A stretch of 64,000 bases of DNA from Jeotgalibacillus campisalis (GTDB taxonomy: Bacteria > Bacillota > Bacilli > Bacillales > Jeotgalibacillaceae): the NCBI RefSeq assembly GCF_000829515.1, contig NZ_JXRR01000015.1:1-64000 (forward strand), read 5' to 3'. Positions within the stretch are counted from its first letter, which is position 1. Every line of letters starts with the position of its first letter. The position numbers and the translations under genes were made by a program. Below, in pieces: positions 9,294 through 21,087 of the stretch. Under the pieces are notes generated by a model, which had not been told where the DNA came from, ran no database searches, and saw only the letters and a list, made by a program, of their open reading frames with translations.

Positions 9294-9307
9294 TTGGAGG
9301 TACCACC

Positions 9308-10606
9308 ATGATCGAACGCTATACGCGCCCAGAGATGGGAGCTATCTGGACAGAACAAAATCGTTTTCAGGCATGGCTTGAAGTAGAAATCTTAGCCTGT
9401 GAAGCATGGGCAGAACTTGGAGACATCCCAAAAGAAGACGTAAAGAAAATCCGTGAGAACGCGTCTTTTGACGTAGAACGCATTCAAGAGATCGAAGCAG
9501 AGACCCGCCACGATGTCGTCGCTTTTACGCGTGCTGTGTCAGAAACATTGGGAGCAGAGAAAAAGTGGGTGCATTACGGGCTTACATCAACGGATGTCGT
9601 GGACACTGCGCTTTCCTATATATTGCGCCAGGCCAACGAGATCCTGCTTAAGGATATTGAAAATTTCGTGGATATTCTTGCAGCGAAAGCAAAAGAACAT
9701 AAAATGACCGTCATGATGGGACGTACACACGGTGTTCATGCCGAGCCGACCACATTTGGATTGAAGCTTGCGCTGTGGCATGAAGAAATGAAACGAAATC
9801 TTGACCGTTTTAAACACGCCGCATCTGGTGTTGAATTTGGGAAAATGTCTGGAGCCGTAGGAACATATGCGAATATTAACCCCTTTGTAGAGTCATATGT
9901 ATGTGAAAAACTAGGCTTGCAGGCTGCACCGATCTCAACGCAGACTCTTCAGCGTGACCGGCATGCAGAGTACATGGCAACTCTTGCGCTCATCGCTACC
10001 TCTATTGAAAAATTTGCGGTTGAAGTGCGTTCCCTTCAAAAAAGTGAAACAAGAGAAGTGGAAGAGTTCTTCTCAAAAGGCCAAAAAGGATCATCCGCTA
10101 TGCCGCACAAACGAAATCCAATCGGATCTGAAAACATGACCGGGCTTGCCCGTCTAATACGCGGCTACATGCAGACTGCTTATGAGAATGTGCCTTTATG
10201 GCATGAACGGGATATTTCACACTCTTCAGCAGAGCGGGTCATATTGCCTGATGCTACGATTGCGTTAAATTACATGCTGAACCGCTTTGGAAACATCGTG
10301 AAAAACTTAACGGTCTTCCCTGACAATATGAAGCGCAACATGGACCGGACATTAGGGTTGATTTATTCACAGCGTGTGCTTTTGGCCCTTATTGATAAAG
10401 GGCTGTCACGCGAAGAAGCGTATGATACCGTTCAGCCTAAAGCGATGGAAGCCTGGGAAAAACAAGTGCATTTCCGTGAGCTGGTAGAAGCAGAAGATGC
10501 CATTACATCTAAGCTTACATCGGATGAAATTGAGGATTGCTTTGATTATCATTACCATCTGCAGCATGTGGATACGATCTTCACACGCTTAGGATTAAAT
10601 GAATAA
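9308..10606 (+). CDS. purB: Adenylosuccinate lyase
   Basis: A 432-residue member of the fumarase/aspartase superfamily that cleaves SAICAR and adenylosuccinate. Typical parts are [11 protein letters not shown] at the N-terminus, [14 protein letters not shown] with the catalytic histidine, TSTDVVDTA and the mobile signature loop [15 protein letters not shown] with the catalytic serine. GGAGG lies eight bases before the ATG. It is followed by a strong hairpin before purC. Confidence 0.96.
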   Translation: MIERYTRPEMGAIWTEQNRFQAWLEVEILACEAWAELGDIPKEDVKKIRENASFDVERIQEIEAETRHDVVAFTRAVSETLGAEKKWVHYGLTSTDVVDTALSYILRQANEILLKDIENFVDILAAKAKEHKMTVMMGRTHGVHAEPTTFGLKLALWHEEMKRNLDRFKHAASGVEFGKMSGAVGTYANINPFVESYVCEKLGLQAAPISTQTLQRDRHAEYMATLALIATSIEKFAVEVRSLQKSETREVEEFFSKGQKGSSAMPHKRNPIGSENMTGLARLIRGYMQTAYENVPLWHERDISHSSAERVILPDATIALNYMLNRFGNIVKNLTVFPDNMKRNMDRTLGLIYSQRVLLALIDKGLSREEAYDTVQPKAMEAWEKQVHFRELVEAEDAITSKLTSDEIEDCFDYHYHLQHVDTIFTRLGLNE

Positions 10607-10620
10607 ATAAGGTACAAAAA

Positions 10621-10676
10621 TGAATGAAGGCCAGTCAGTCCGTTATTTTGAGAAACGGACCTGGCACTTCCATTCA
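10621..10676 (+). other. Strong intercistronic hairpin between purB and purC
   Basis: A nearly full-length stem-loop lies in the 122-bp purB-purC gap. TGAATG pairs with CATTCA, GCCAG with CTGGC and GTCCGTT with AACGGAC, around a TTTTGAG loop. There is no T run after it, so it does not look like an ordinary intrinsic terminator. A role in RNA processing or stability is an inference. Confidence 0.75.
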
Positions 10677-10728
10677 CCCTATAAAATAAATAGATTCAAA
10701 ATTCCGACGATCAGGGAGTGGACTTCAC

Positions 10729-11445
10729 ATGGAAAAAGGGCAAATGCTCTATGAAGGAAAAGCAAAAAGATTGTATTCAACCAATGAAGAAGGCATTTTA
10801 TGGCTGGAATACAAGGATTCTGCAACTGCTTTTAATGGTGAAAAGAAAGCAACAATTGAAGGGAAAGGACAGCTTAACAATTTAATCACATCCCTTCTTT
10901 TTGAGAGATTGAAAGAAGAAGGCATCGACTCTCATTTTATTGAAAAGCTTTCCGATCACGAGCAGCTAGTCCGCCACGTGGAAATCATTCCGATTGAGGT
11001 TGTCGTTCGAAACACTGCCGCTGGCACATTGGCCAAAAGAATTGGATTAAAAGAAGGGCTTCGACTTAAGCATACGATTGTCGAGTGGTACTACAAGGAT
11101 GATGATCTTGGAGATCCTTTGATTAATGAAGATCATATTTCATTACTAGGACTTGCTGAGCCGGAAGAATTAACCCTTTTAAAAGAAAAAGCATTGGAAA
11201 TCAATCGGGTGCTGACACAGTTTTTTCAGCAGATTGAAGTAGACTTGATTGATTTTAAGCTGGAATTCGGCAGAGATAAAGACGGATCCATTCTTTTGGC
11301 GGATGAAATTTCGCCAGATACATGCAGGCTATGGGATTCAAAAACGAAACAAAAGCTTGATAAAGATGTGTTTAGAAGAGATTTAGGAAGTTTAACAGAT
11401 GCGTATCAAACTGTTTTTACAAGACTGGGAGGCGTTTCATCATGA
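10729..11445 (+). CDS. purC: Phosphoribosylaminoimidazole-succinocarboxamide synthase
   Basis: A 238-residue SAICAR synthetase joining aspartate to CAIR. Motifs are LYEGKAKRLYST, KDSATAFNGEKKA, VEIIPIEVVVRNTAAGT, DLIDFKLEFG and LADEISPDTCRLWD, matching the usual ~240-residue bacterial enzyme. Start ATG 10729 follows GGGAGTGG. The last four bases overlap purS (ATGA type junction), indicating coupling. Confidence 0.96.
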   Translation: MEKGQMLYEGKAKRLYSTNEEGILWLEYKDSATAFNGEKKATIEGKGQLNNLITSLLFERLKEEGIDSHFIEKLSDHEQLVRHVEIIPIEVVVRNTAAGTLAKRIGLKEGLRLKHTIVEWYYKDDDLGDPLINEDHISLLGLAEPEELTLLKEKALEINRVLTQFFQQIEVDLIDFKLEFGRDKDGSILLADEISPDTCRLWDSKTKQKLDKDVFRRDLGSLTDAYQTVFTRLGGVSS

Positions 11446-11696
11446 TGAAGATTAAAATCCACGTAACATTAAGAGAAAGTGTACTTGATCCACAGGGAAC
11501 AGCGGTTAAAAGCTCGCTTCATGCGATGAATTATCATGAGGTGCAGGATGTGCGGATTGGAAAATATCTTGAAGTGATGATCGAGCCTTCTGATCGCCCG
11601 GTAGACGAAGTGGTAAAAGAAATGTGTGAAAAACTGCTTGCCAACACGGTCATTGAGGACTACGAGTATGAGGTGGAGGAGGCCGTCACACAATGA
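11442..11696 (+). CDS. purS: FGAM synthase, PurS subunit
   Basis: An 84-residue small subunit of the three-part phosphoribosylformylglycinamidine synthase found in Gram-positive bacteria. The [15 protein letters not shown] start and the [12 protein letters not shown] strand are family hallmarks. It bridges PurL and PurQ to form the ammonia-channelling complex. Overlaps of four bases on both sides (purC-purS and purS-purQ) point to tightly coupled translation. Confidence 0.95.
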   Translation: MMKIKIHVTLRESVLDPQGTAVKSSLHAMNYHEVQDVRIGKYLEVMIEPSDRPVDEVVKEMCEKLLANTVIEDYEYEVEEAVTQ

Positions 11697-12379
11697 AATT
11701 TGCAGTGATTGTGTTTCCAGGATCCAATTGTGATATTGATATGTACCATGCGATAAAAGATGAGCTGGGTGAAGAAGCGGAGTATGTCTGGCATGACACA
11801 GAAGATCTAAGCGGCTATGACGGCATTCTTTTGCCGGGAGGGTTTTCCTATGGAGATTATCTGCGCTCCGGTTCGATTGCCCGTTTTTCAAATGTTATGA
11901 AAGAAGTAGTGAAAGCAGCAGAGGAAGGGAAGCCGGTTCTTGGTGTCTGCAACGGGTTTCAAATTCTGCTTGAGGCGGGACTTCTCCCTGGCGCTATGCT
12001 GCGCAACAAAGAGCTTAAATTTATGTGCAGAACAGTCGGCCTGGTAGTAGAAAACCCTGATACCATGTTCACATCAGCTTATAGTAAAAATCAGGTTATT
12101 CAAATTCCGATTGCACATGGAGAAGGAAATTACTACTGTGATGACACCGTTTTTAATGATTTAAAAGCAAATAATCAAATTGTTTTTACCTATGAGGGTC
12201 TCAATCCCAACGGCAGCCTCGGGAACATTGCCGGCATTACAAATGCAAAAGGAAACGTCCTTGGAATGATGCCGCACCCTGAACGTGCCGTTGATGCACT
12301 TTTAGGAAGCGCAGACGGACTTAACTTGTTTCAATCGATTGTGAAGCACTGGAGGGACTCAAATGTCATTACTGCTTGA
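11693..12379 (+). CDS. purQ: FGAM synthase, glutaminase subunit PurQ
   Basis: A 228-residue class I glutamine amidotransferase giving ammonia to PurL. The oxyanion and nucleophile region [15 protein letters not shown] carries the catalytic cysteine, with the [12 protein letters not shown] stretch before it and the His-Glu pair in [10 protein letters not shown]. It overlaps purS by four bases and purL by 17. Confidence 0.96.
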   Translation: MKFAVIVFPGSNCDIDMYHAIKDELGEEAEYVWHDTEDLSGYDGILLPGGFSYGDYLRSGSIARFSNVMKEVVKAAEEGKPVLGVCNGFQILLEAGLLPGAMLRNKELKFMCRTVGLVVENPDTMFTSAYSKNQVIQIPIAHGEGNYYCDDTVFNDLKANNQIVFTYEGLNPNGSLGNIAGITNAKGNVLGMMPHPERAVDALLGSADGLNLFQSIVKHWRDSNVITA

Positions 12380-14579
12380 ACCAACAGCTCTAAATATAAA
12401 AGAAGAAAAACTATATAAAGAAATGGGTTTATCAGACGAAGAGTTTGGAATGGTAGAATCCATTCTTGGGCGCACTCCCAACTGGACAGAGCTTGGCTTA
12501 TTTTCTGTTATGTGGTCTGAGCATTGCAGCTATAAAAATTCAAAACCGTTATTAAAAAAATTCCCTGTAACAGGAGAACGAGTGCTTCAGGGGCCGGGTG
12601 AAGGAGCGGGTATCGTTGATATTGGAGACGGTCAGGCAGTGGCATTTAAAATTGAAAGCCATAACCACCCTTCTGCGATCGAACCTTACCAGGGAGCTGC
12701 AACAGGCGTCGGCGGGATTATACGTGACGTATTTTCGATGGGAGCAAGACCCATCGCGATCCTCAACTCTCTACGCTTTGGAGAATTGGATTCTGCTCGT
12801 GTTCGGTACCTTTTTGAAGAGGTAGTAGCAGGGATTGCCGGCTACGGAAATTGTATTGGTATTCCTACAGTTGGAGGCGAAATTCAGTTTGATGCTTCTT
12901 ACGATGGAAATCCACTTGTCAACGCCATGTGTGTTGGGTTAATTGATCATAAAGATATTCAAAAAGGTCAGGCTAAAGGCGTTGGCAACACGGTGATGTA
13001 TGTTGGTGCTAAAACAGGACGAGATGGCATTCATGGGGCAACCTTTGCTTCTGAGGAACTGAGTGATACGTCTGATGAGAAGCGTCCAGCTGTTCAAGTA
13101 GGCGATCCATTTATGGAAAAACTGCTGTTAGAGGCTTGCCTTGAGCTTGTTAAGTCTGATGCGTTAATCGGGATACAGGATATGGGTGCTGCAGGACTTA
13201 CAAGTTCGTCAGCTGAAATGGCAAGTAAAGCAGGGTCTGGAATTGAAATGAATCTGGACTTAGTGCCGCAGCGTGAAACAGGAATGACAGGCTACGAAAT
13301 GATGCTGTCAGAATCACAAGAGCGTATGCTGATCGTCATTGAAAAAGGCCGGGAACCTGAAATTCAGGAATTATTCCATAAGTATGATCTTGATGCAGTA
13401 GCGGTTGGTCATGTGACGGATGATCATCACCTGCGTTTAATTCATAAAGGTGAAGTCATTGCAGATGTACCAGTAGATGCTTTAGCGGAGGACGCGCCTG
13501 TTTATCATAAGCCATCAAGTGAACCTGCCTACTATCGTGAATTCCAAGCGATGGATAACGAAGAGCCGGCAGTGGAAAATGTAGAGGAAACATTACTTTC
13601 TCTTTTAAAGCAGCCAACCATTGCCAGCAAGGAATGGGTTTACGATCAATATGATTATCAGGTTCGTACAAACACTGTTGTTACACCAGGTTCTGATGCA
13701 GCTGTTCTTCGAATTCGCGGAACTGAGAAAGCATTAGCCATGACAACAGATTGTAACTCTCGCTATCTTTATTTAGATCCGGAGACAGGCGGTAAGATTG
13801 CTGTAGCCGAAGCAGCTCGAAACATTGTTTGTTCAGGCGGCGTTCCGCTTGCGATTACAGATTGCCTTAATTTCGGCAACCCTGAAAAACCAGAAATCTT
13901 TTGGCAAATGGAAAAATCAGTGGATGGCATGAGCGAAGCATGCAGAGTACTGAATGCTCCGGTTATCGGTGGAAACGTATCACTTTATAATGAAACAAAT
14001 GGAACAGCTGTTTACCCAACGCCAGTAGTTGGAATGGTTGGACTAATTGAAAATATTGAGCATATTACCACTCAAAGCTTTAAACAAGCGGGCGATTTAG
14101 TTTATGTCATTGGTGAAACGCGCACTGAATTTGGCGGCAGCGAGCTTCAGAAATTAGTTCATGGACGGATTTTCGGACAAGCACCAGCGCTTGATTTAGA
14201 GGTTGAAAAAAATCGTCAGGCTTTGCTTCTTAAAGCCATTCAAGGCGGGCTTGTTTCGTCGGCTCACGATCTTGCAGAAGGCGGACTTGCCGTTGCGCTT
14301 GCTGAATCAACGTTTGGAACAAACGGGCTTGGTGTGGAAGTTGATCTAAAAGGCTCTGTCGTCACTGCATTATTTAGTGAAACGCAATCTCGCTTTTTAG
14401 TATCCGTATCACCTGAACAGAAAGAAGCTTTCGAACAAGTTGTGACCGCAGAGTATATCGGACATGTAACGGCACAATCAGCTATTATGATACGTCATGA
14501 AGGACAAGCAGTTATTAATAAACCGGTTAAAGAGTTTGAAGATAGTTGGAGAGGAGCGATCGCATGCTTGCTGAGCTAA
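12363..14579 (+). CDS. purL: FGAM synthase, synthetase subunit PurL
   Basis: A 738-residue small-type PurL that turns FGAR into FGAM using ATP and ammonia from PurQ. Recognisable segments are [48 protein letters not shown], the [17 protein letters not shown] motif and a second-half [15 protein letters not shown]. Its length is that expected when PurS and PurQ are separate, as here. It overlaps purF by 16 bases. Confidence 0.96.
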   Translation: MSLLLEPTALNIKEEKLYKEMGLSDEEFGMVESILGRTPNWTELGLFSVMWSEHCSYKNSKPLLKKFPVTGERVLQGPGEGAGIVDIGDGQAVAFKIESHNHPSAIEPYQGAATGVGGIIRDVFSMGARPIAILNSLRFGELDSARVRYLFEEVVAGIAGYGNCIGIPTVGGEIQFDASYDGNPLVNAMCVGLIDHKDIQKGQAKGVGNTVMYVGAKTGRDGIHGATFASEELSDTSDEKRPAVQVGDPFMEKLLLEACLELVKSDALIGIQDMGAAGLTSSSAEMASKAGSGIEMNLDLVPQRETGMTGYEMMLSESQERMLIVIEKGREPEIQELFHKYDLDAVAVGHVTDDHHLRLIHKGEVIADVPVDALAEDAPVYHKPSSEPAYYREFQAMDNEEPAVENVEETLLSLLKQPTIASKEWVYDQYDYQVRTNTVVTPGSDAAVLRIRGTEKALAMTTDCNSRYLYLDPETGGKIAVAEAARNIVCSGGVPLAITDCLNFGNPEKPEIFWQMEKSVDGMSEACRVLNAPVIGGNVSLYNETNGTAVYPTPVVGMVGLIENIEHITTQSFKQAGDLVYVIGETRTEFGGSELQKLVHGRIFGQAPALDLEVEKNRQALLLKAIQGGLVSSAHDLAEGGLAVALAESTFGTNGLGVEVDLKGSVVTALFSETQSRFLVSVSPEQKEAFEQVVTAEYIGHVTAQSAIMIRHEGQAVINKPVKEFEDSWRGAIACLLS

Positions 14580-15985
14580 AAGGACTGAATGAAGAGTGTG
14601 GCGTTTTCGGCATTTGGGGTCATGAGCAAGCGGCACAGCTGACGTACTATGCTCTTCAAAGCCTTCAGCACCGAGGACAGGAAGGCGCTGGCATTGTTGC
14701 ATCAAACGGCCGCGAAATCACCAGCCATAAAGGAGAAGGTCTTGTTACAGAAGTGTTCAGTCAGAACCAGCTTGATCAATTAACGGGTCATGGAGCAGTT
14801 GGCCATGTTCGATATACAACCGCTGGGGGCGGCGGATATGAGAATGTTCAACCGCTGTTATTTCGTTCACAGACGGGCAGTCTTGCGCTTGCACACAACG
14901 GCAATCTCGTTAATGCCAATGCACTTAAGCACCAGCTTGAGCGTCAGGGAAGCATTTTGCAAACAACTTCAGATACTGAGGTGCTTGCTCATTTAATTAA
15001 ACGAAGCGGATATGAAAACGTAAAAGAACGTGTAAAAAATGCACTGACCATGCTAAAGGGCGCGTATGCTTTTGTGATTATGACGGAAACGGAGCTTATG
15101 GTGGCACTTGATCCAAATGGTCTTCGTCCTCTGTCACTTGGTCAAATTGGCGATGGCTATGTGGTTGCATCCGAGACTTGCGCATTCGATATTATCGGCG
15201 CGGAATACATCCGATCAGTGGAACCTGGAGAGCTTTTGATAATCGATGATGAAGGAATTCGTTCTGAACGTTTCACTTATGCAACCAACCGCTCAATTTG
15301 CACGATGGAATATGTTTACTTCTCCCGCCCAGACAGCGATATCGATGGAATCAATATTCACAGTGCAAGAAAACGTCTTGGCAAACAGTTAGCTGCAGAA
15401 TTTCCGATTGAGGGGGACGTGGTGACCGGCGTACCGGATTCAAGCATATCTGCAGCGATTGGCTATGCAGAGGCAGCCAATATTCCCTATGAAATGGGAT
15501 TAATCAAGAACCGGTATATCGGAAGAACATTTATACAGCCGTCGCAGGAGCTGAGAGAGCAAGGCGTGAAAATGAAGCTGTCGCCTGTAAGGGGAGTAGT
15601 AGAGGGCAAACGTGTGATTATGGTGGATGATTCGATTGTCCGAGGTACAACAAGCAGAAGAATCGTTAATATGCTAAAAGATGCCGGGGCTACAGAAGTA
15701 CATGTCATGATTTCCTCGCCGCCGATTAAAAATCCTTGTTTCTATGGCATAGATACGAGTACGCATGAAGAATTAATTGCGAGCAAAAATTCAGTAGAAG
15801 AAATTCGTCAGATCATTGGAGCAGATTCATTAAGCTTTTTAAGTGTAGATGGCATGGTGACAGCAATAGGCCGTCCGGATACAAGCGAAAACAAGGGCCA
15901 TTGTCTGGCTTGCTTTACAGGAAAGTATCCGACAGAAATTTACCCTGATACATTGCACCCCTATGAAAAAGAGCTTACACACTAG
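14564..15985 (+). CDS. purF: Amidophosphoribosyltransferase
   Basis: First committed enzyme of purine synthesis (473 residues), making phosphoribosylamine from PRPP and glutamine. ATG 14564 follows GGAGAGGAG and gives an 11-residue propeptide ([11 protein letters not shown]) before the nucleophile Cys12, as in the B. subtilis enzyme, which is self-processed and carries a [4Fe-4S] cluster. The PRPP motif [13 protein letters not shown] and the [10 protein letters not shown] region are present. Activity is classically feedback-inhibited by AMP/GMP. Confidence 0.96.
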   Translation: MLAELKGLNEECGVFGIWGHEQAAQLTYYALQSLQHRGQEGAGIVASNGREITSHKGEGLVTEVFSQNQLDQLTGHGAVGHVRYTTAGGGGYENVQPLLFRSQTGSLALAHNGNLVNANALKHQLERQGSILQTTSDTEVLAHLIKRSGYENVKERVKNALTMLKGAYAFVIMTETELMVALDPNGLRPLSLGQIGDGYVVASETCAFDIIGAEYIRSVEPGELLIIDDEGIRSERFTYATNRSICTMEYVYFSRPDSDIDGINIHSARKRLGKQLAAEFPIEGDVVTGVPDSSISAAIGYAEAANIPYEMGLIKNRYIGRTFIQPSQELREQGVKMKLSPVRGVVEGKRVIMVDDSIVRGTTSRRIVNMLKDAGATEVHVMISSPPIKNPCFYGIDTSTHEELIASKNSVEEIRQIIGADSLSFLSVDGMVTAIGRPDTSENKGHCLACFTGKYPTEIYPDTLHPYEKELTH

Positions 15986-15996
15986 GAGGAAATAAG

Positions 15997-17031
15997 ATGT
16001 CGAATGCGTACCGTCAAGCAGGAGTGGATATTGAAGCGGGTTATGAATCCGTTGAGCGAATGAAAAAGCATGTGCTGCGTACAAAACGTCCGGGGGCAAT
16101 GGGTGTCTTCGGTGGATTTGGCGGCATGTTTGATCTTTCGTCCCTGCCTTATAAAGAGCCTGTTTTAATTTCTGGCACAGATGGAGTTGGGACGAAGCTT
16201 CGATTAGCTTTTGCAATGGACCGCCATGATACAATCGGAATTGATTGTGTGGCGATGTGTGTAAATGACATTATTGCTCAAGGGGCAGAGCCGCTATATT
16301 TTCTCGACTATCTAGCCGTTGGAAAAGCAGTGCCGGAAAAAATTGAACAGCTCGTAAAGGGTATTGCAGACGGCTGCGAAGAATCTGGATGTGCGTTAAT
16401 CGGAGGAGAAACAGCAGAAATGCCCGGCATGTATCAAGAAGATGAATATGATATGGCGGGATTTGCTGTTGGGGTTTGCGAAAAAAAGAATATTGTAACA
16501 GGTGAGCGGATCGAAGAGGGAGATGTCCTGATCGGCCTTTCATCAAGCGGAATTCACAGCAATGGCTATTCTCTTGTCCGCAAGACCTTGCTTGAAGATA
16601 AGCGCTATTCTCTATCTGATAGGCTTGAGGGCCTTGATCAGCCGCTCGGCGATGTCTTGCTGACACCGACTAAACTTTATGCTAAAACGATTCTTCCTTT
16701 ACTAAAGCAAGTAGATGTTAAAGGGATGGCCCATGTGACAGGCGGGGGCTTCTATGAAAATTTGCCCCGCATGCTGCCAGAAGGATTAGGCGTATCAATT
16801 ACGCCGGGCACCTGGCCTGTTCCACCTATCTTTCCGATTATACAAAATGCAGCTTCTATGACAGAAGATGAAATGTATCATGTCTTTAATATGGGCATTG
16901 GTTTTGTTGCCGTTGTGAAAGAAAGTGAGGCGGAAGAGGCGCTTACTGCAATCAAAGCTGCGAAGGATACTGCCTATATTATCGGTAAGGTGACGGCTGG
17001 CGAAAGCGTCGTATTCGAGTCAAAGGAATAA
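15997..17031 (+). CDS. purM: Phosphoribosylformylglycinamidine cyclo-ligase
   Basis: A 344-residue AIR synthetase closing the imidazole ring. Features include [10 protein letters not shown], the [14 protein letters not shown] loop, [31 protein letters not shown] and [13 protein letters not shown]. Start at ATG 15997 behind AGGAGG, 11 bases after purF. Confidence 0.96.
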   Translation: MSNAYRQAGVDIEAGYESVERMKKHVLRTKRPGAMGVFGGFGGMFDLSSLPYKEPVLISGTDGVGTKLRLAFAMDRHDTIGIDCVAMCVNDIIAQGAEPLYFLDYLAVGKAVPEKIEQLVKGIADGCEESGCALIGGETAEMPGMYQEDEYDMAGFAVGVCEKKNIVTGERIEEGDVLIGLSSSGIHSNGYSLVRKTLLEDKRYSLSDRLEGLDQPLGDVLLTPTKLYAKTILPLLKQVDVKGMAHVTGGGFYENLPRMLPEGLGVSITPGTWPVPPIFPIIQNAASMTEDEMYHVFNMGIGFVAVVKESEAEEALTAIKAAKDTAYIIGKVTAGESVVFESKE

Positions 17032-17045
17032 AGGGAGAGAGACTC

Positions 17046-17609
17046 ATGACTAAAATTGCTTTATTTGCTTCTGGAAGCGGCAGCAATGTTCAAGCCATAA
17101 TCGACTCCGTTGAACAAAGTGAACTCAATGCAGAAATCGAACTTGTTGTATGTGACCGCCCGCAAGCTTATGTGAACAAACGGGCAGCCGATGCCGGCAT
17201 CGAGGTTTTCTCCTTTGAGGCAAAATCTTTTTCCGGTAAAGATCAATATGAGAAACTCATACTGGAAAAGCTTACAGAAAAAAAAGTAGAGTGGATGATT
17301 TTAGCGGGCTATATGCGGTTAATCGGTCCGGTTTTATTAACTGCATATGAAAATAGAATCGTGAATATTCATCCCTCTCTCTTACCGGCCTTTCCAGGAA
17401 AGGATGCAGTGGGTCAAGCCATTGATTATGGCGTGAAAATTATGGGTGTAACGGTTCACTTTGTAGATGAAGGAATGGATACGGGTCCGATCATTGCTCA
17501 GCAGGCTTTTCCAGTCAACGGGCAAGTAGATCGGGACATGATTCAAAAGCAGATCCATCAAATAGAGCATGACCTATACCCGGCCACACTGCAAAGTCTC
17601 TTTAAATAA
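17046..17609 (+). CDS. purN: Phosphoribosylglycinamide formyltransferase
   Basis: A 187-residue 10-formyl-THF-dependent GAR transformylase. ALFASGSGSNVQAI binds the phosphate, and NIHPSLLPAFPG plus GVTVHFVDEGMDTGPII carry the catalytic Asn-His-Asp set. GGGAGAG precedes ATG 17046. A 54-base gap leads to purH. Confidence 0.95.
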   Translation: MTKIALFASGSGSNVQAIIDSVEQSELNAEIELVVCDRPQAYVNKRAADAGIEVFSFEAKSFSGKDQYEKLILEKLTEKKVEWMILAGYMRLIGPVLLTAYENRIVNIHPSLLPAFPGKDAVGQAIDYGVKIMGVTVHFVDEGMDTGPIIAQQAFPVNGQVDRDMIQKQIHQIEHDLYPATLQSLFK

Positions 17610-17663
17610 AGAATTACTGCAAGGAAATAGCAATAGGCAGAGAACAGTTGGAGGAATGATACT

Positions 17664-19199
17664 ATGGCAAAACGTGCACTTATCAGTGTGTCAGACAAAG
17701 CAGGAGTCGTTGAATTTGCATCAGCACTTCAGCGCCTCGGGTATGAAATCTTATCCACAGGCGGAACAAAAAATCTGCTTAAGGAGCAGGGAGTGCCTGT
17801 AATTGGTGTGGATGAAGTAACAGGTTTTCCTGAAATTTTAGAGGGACGAGTCAAAACACTTCATCCTTCTATTCATGGCGGACTGTTAGCTAAACAGGAT
17901 AATAAAGCGCATATGAGTCAGCTTGATGAGCAGGGAATACAGCCATTTGATTTAGTATGTGTCAACCTTTATCCTTTTCAGCAAACCATCAGCAATCCGG
18001 CTGTAACGTTCGAAGAGGCGATCGAAAATATTGATATTGGCGGTCCGACCATGCTTCGCGCGGCAGCGAAAAATCACGCCCATATAACAGTGGTTGTCGA
18101 TGCGCTTGATTATGACACCGTCCTTTCACAGCTTGAAACAGACGGGTCAGTGAGTATGGAGACAAGGAAGAAGCTTGCTGCAAAAGTTTTCCGCCACACT
18201 GCTGCGTATGATGCACATATTGCCCGTTATTTAACTGAGCAGTCAGGGGAAGAAAACCCTGAACGGTTCACGCTTACATATGAACGTCAGCAGGACTTAA
18301 GGTATGGAGAAAATCCTCATCAGCAGGCAGCTTTTTACCGCAATCCGCTAGGATCTGAATTTTCTGTTGCTCACGCGAGACAGCACCACGGCAAAGAACT
18401 TTCCTATAACAATATTAAAGACGCAGATGCAGCGATGCAAATTGTGAAGGATTTTGACGAACCCGCAGCTGTGGCAGTTAAGCATATGAATCCATGCGGT
18501 GTGGGAAGAGGATCAACTTCTTATGAAGCATTTTTAAAGGCTTATGAAAGTGACTCCACTTCTATTTTTGGAGGTATCGTAGCATTTAACCGGGCAGTGG
18601 ATGAAAAGACAGCAGGCAAGCTTGTGGAAATCTTCTTGGAAATCGTGATCGCGCCGGCCTTTACAGACGAAGCGATGAAAATATTATCAGCCAAAAAGAA
18701 TCTTCGTCTGCTGACAGTGCCGTTTGACCGGAAAGGAACCCATGAGCATCTTCTCACCTCAGTTGAAGGCGGTTTGCTTGTACAGGATCAGGACCAGTTT
18801 ACGCTTGAAAACGGAGATGTAAGAGTCGCAACAGACAGACAGCCCACAGAAGAAGAGTGGGAAGCGATGAAAATGGCTTGGAAGGTGGTGAAGCACGTTA
18901 AATCTAATGCTATCGTAGTGGCGGATTCTCAAATGACGCTCGGAATCGGAGCGGGTCAGATGAACCGGGTGGGTGCTGCGAAAATTGCACTCGAACAGGC
19001 GGGTGACCGTTCACAAGGTGCAAGTCTTGCTTCTGACGCTTTTTTCCCGATGGATGACACCGTAGAAGCCGCTGCTAAGGCAGGAATAACGTCCATTATT
19101 CAAACGGGCGGCTCAATACGGGATGAGGATTCTATAAAGAAAGCAAACGAATATGGCATCACGATGGTTTTAACAGGAATACGCCACTTTAAACACTAA
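17664..19199 (+). CDS. purH: Bifunctional AICAR transformylase/IMP cyclohydrolase
   Basis: A 511-residue enzyme performing the last two steps to IMP. The N-terminal IMP cyclohydrolase domain shows [23 protein letters not shown] and [13 protein letters not shown]; the C-terminal transformylase domain shows [26 protein letters not shown] and [17 protein letters not shown] precedes the ATG. It is followed by an intrinsic terminator before purD. Confidence 0.96.
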   Translation: MAKRALISVSDKAGVVEFASALQRLGYEILSTGGTKNLLKEQGVPVIGVDEVTGFPEILEGRVKTLHPSIHGGLLAKQDNKAHMSQLDEQGIQPFDLVCVNLYPFQQTISNPAVTFEEAIENIDIGGPTMLRAAAKNHAHITVVVDALDYDTVLSQLETDGSVSMETRKKLAAKVFRHTAAYDAHIARYLTEQSGEENPERFTLTYERQQDLRYGENPHQQAAFYRNPLGSEFSVAHARQHHGKELSYNNIKDADAAMQIVKDFDEPAAVAVKHMNPCGVGRGSTSYEAFLKAYESDSTSIFGGIVAFNRAVDEKTAGKLVEIFLEIVIAPAFTDEAMKILSAKKNLRLLTVPFDRKGTHEHLLTSVEGGLLVQDQDQFTLENGDVRVATDRQPTEEEWEAMKMAWKVVKHVKSNAIVVADSQMTLGIGAGQMNRVGAAKIALEQAGDRSQGASLASDAFFPMDDTVEAAAKAGITSIIQTGGSIRDEDSIKKANEYGITMVLTGIRHFKH

Positions 19200-19251
19200 T
19201 TAAAACGTAAGATTTCCATGTCCAGATAATCTTACTCATGTCCATATTTTT

Positions 19252-19286
19252 GGCTGACTCATATGGTTTGAGTCAGCCTTTTTTTC
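19252..19286 (+). terminator. Intrinsic terminator between purH and purD
   Basis: GGCTGACTC (19252-19260) pairs perfectly with GAGTCAGCC (19270-19278), followed by seven T residues. It lies 65 bases upstream of the purD start, inside what is one continuous operon in B. subtilis. Partial read-through or a separate purD promoter would be needed. Confidence 0.85.
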
Positions 19287-19350
19287 TATCTGACTATGCG
19301 TGTTGACTGATGTAACAGCCTTTAATTTATGGAGAAAAGAGGGGTTCAAG

Positions 19351-20607
19351 ATGAATGTTTTGATAGTTGGCCGAGGTGGCAGAGAGCATGCCATTTGTAA
19401 AGCGATGGCGAAAGCACCATCTGTTGAGCGGATATTTTGCGCACCCGGCAATGCAGGAATTTCGTCATGCGCTGAACGGGTTAAGATCGATGAAAATGAT
19501 CAGGATTCACTTGTGAAGTTTGCAAAAGAAAACAAAGTGGATCTAACAGTAGTCGGACCTGAGCAACCTCTTGCAGAAGGAATTGTGGACCGGTTTTTAG
19601 CAGAAGGTCTTTCCATATTCGGTCCGACCAAGGAAGCCTCGCAGATCGAAGGAAGCAAGTCTTTTGCTAAGGATTTAATGCAAAAATATCATGTGCCGAC
19701 AGCAGCTTATGAAACCTTTCAGGATGCAGCTATGGCAAAAAGTTACTTGCAAAAACACGGTGTGCCTATTGTTATTAAAGCAGATGGACTGGCGGCCGGA
19801 AAAGGTGTTGTTGTCGCAATGACCATGGAGGAAGCGGAAAAAGCGATTGATGACATGCTGATAGAAGAACGTTTTGGGGCATCTTCAAATCAAATCGTAG
19901 TAGAAGAATTTCTCGAAGGAGAAGAGTTTTCCTTTATGGCCCTAGTGCACGAAGACGTTATTATACCGCTAGAGCTGGCTCAGGATCATAAGAGAGCGTT
20001 TGATGGAGATTCAGGACCTAATACAGGAGGCATGGGAGCTTATTCTCCTGTTGATCATCTGCCTGAAGGGATTGAAGAAACTTCATTCGATACGATACTT
20101 AAACCTGTAGTGCATGCCATGATAAAAGAAGGCAGACCTTTTACAGGGGTATTGTATGCGGGACTGATCTTAACCGAAGCAGGACCAAAGGTAATTGAAT
20201 TCAACGCCCGGTTTGGAGACCCGGAAACACAGGTGGTTTTACCCAGATTAAAAACAGATCTTGCAGCAGTTTTATCTAAGCTTATAAAGCACGAAAAAAC
20301 GGAGCTGGAATGGGAAAAACAGTCGATGGTCGGCGTGGTTTTAGCAGCAGAAGGTTATCCAGGAGAATACAAAAAACAGATCTCTTTAAACCAATTTAAA
20401 GAAGAACAAGAATGGTTATTTCATGCTGGAACCGAGTGGAGTGATGAAAACTTGTATTCAACAGGAGGCCGGGTTTTACTGGCTGCGCGATTTGGGGATA
20501 GCATTCTTCAGGCGCAGGAGAAGGTATATTCCTTTTTGGAAAATCACAATACGCAAAAATTATTTTATCGAAGAGATATTGGACATCAGGCAGCTAAGAA
20601 AAGATAA
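19351..20607 (+). CDS. purD: Phosphoribosylamine-glycine ligase
   Basis: A 418-residue ATP-grasp enzyme (GAR synthetase). MNVLIVGRGGREHAI is the canonical start, with VVGPEQPLAEGI, KADGLAAGKGVVVA and the metal-site EFNARFGDPETQ. ATG 19351 is chosen, with AGAGGGG upstream, over an in-frame ATG at 19300. A short terminator follows. It may be expressed partly on its own, because a terminator separates it from purH. Confidence 0.95.
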   Translation: MNVLIVGRGGREHAICKAMAKAPSVERIFCAPGNAGISSCAERVKIDENDQDSLVKFAKENKVDLTVVGPEQPLAEGIVDRFLAEGLSIFGPTKEASQIEGSKSFAKDLMQKYHVPTAAYETFQDAAMAKSYLQKHGVPIVIKADGLAAGKGVVVAMTMEEAEKAIDDMLIEERFGASSNQIVVEEFLEGEEFSFMALVHEDVIIPLELAQDHKRAFDGDSGPNTGGMGAYSPVDHLPEGIEETSFDTILKPVVHAMIKEGRPFTGVLYAGLILTEAGPKVIEFNARFGDPETQVVLPRLKTDLAAVLSKLIKHEKTELEWEKQSMVGVVLAAEGYPGEYKKQISLNQFKEEQEWLFHAGTEWSDENLYSTGGRVLLAARFGDSILQAQEKVYSFLENHNTQKLFYRRDIGHQAAKKR

Positions 20608-20632
20608 AGAGCCCACATGGGTTCTTTTTTTC
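20608..20632 (+). terminator. Terminator after purD
   Basis: AGAGCCCA / TGGGTTCT short hairpin with a T run immediately after the purD stop; ends the purine operon. Confidence 0.75.
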
Positions 20633-21087
20633 ATTATAGAGAACAACTTACAGAAAAAAAGGAATTCTTAGGAAATAGGAGAATATTGTAGAATTAATGG
20701 GTTATTATTGTCATAATGAATGGTTTTTAGGGAATATAACTATTTTATATTACGATCAAAAACCGTATAATAACAGTATGAATTTCTTAATAAAGAACAG
20801 GTGTTGTTTATACTAGATTATTGATTTCCCGTTCTATTTGTTAATATCTATTTTTATTTATGTTTATTCTTTCCTCGATTAGGGAAAAAGAGGGAGTAGA
20901 TTTTACTGTTTTTTCCTTTCGTATGACCACGATTTTTAAATTTTTGTCTTTTGATGTCGGAAAAGTCAGAATACTTAGTTCTAAACTACTATATGGCAAG
21001 GAGTTAAATGGTGTTAAGATATTATTAAGTAGTTAAATCCGGTCACAGAAAAGGAAATGACAGTTATTGCTTCAGCTTCATGTAAGA
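20633..21087. other. AT-rich intergenic region and leader upstream of the c-di-GMP riboswitch
   Basis: About 455 bases of strongly AT-rich sequence without a supported gene. It must contain the promoter for the riboswitch-sinI transcript, but no single -35/-10 pair stands out by eye. A 57-codon open frame starting near 20861 has no ribosome site and is not called. Confidence 0.5.

Noticed and set aside
20861-21034. A 57-codon frame upstream of the c-di-GMP riboswitch
   Set aside because: No ribosome binding site, biased AT-driven composition and no family resemblance; likely chance.
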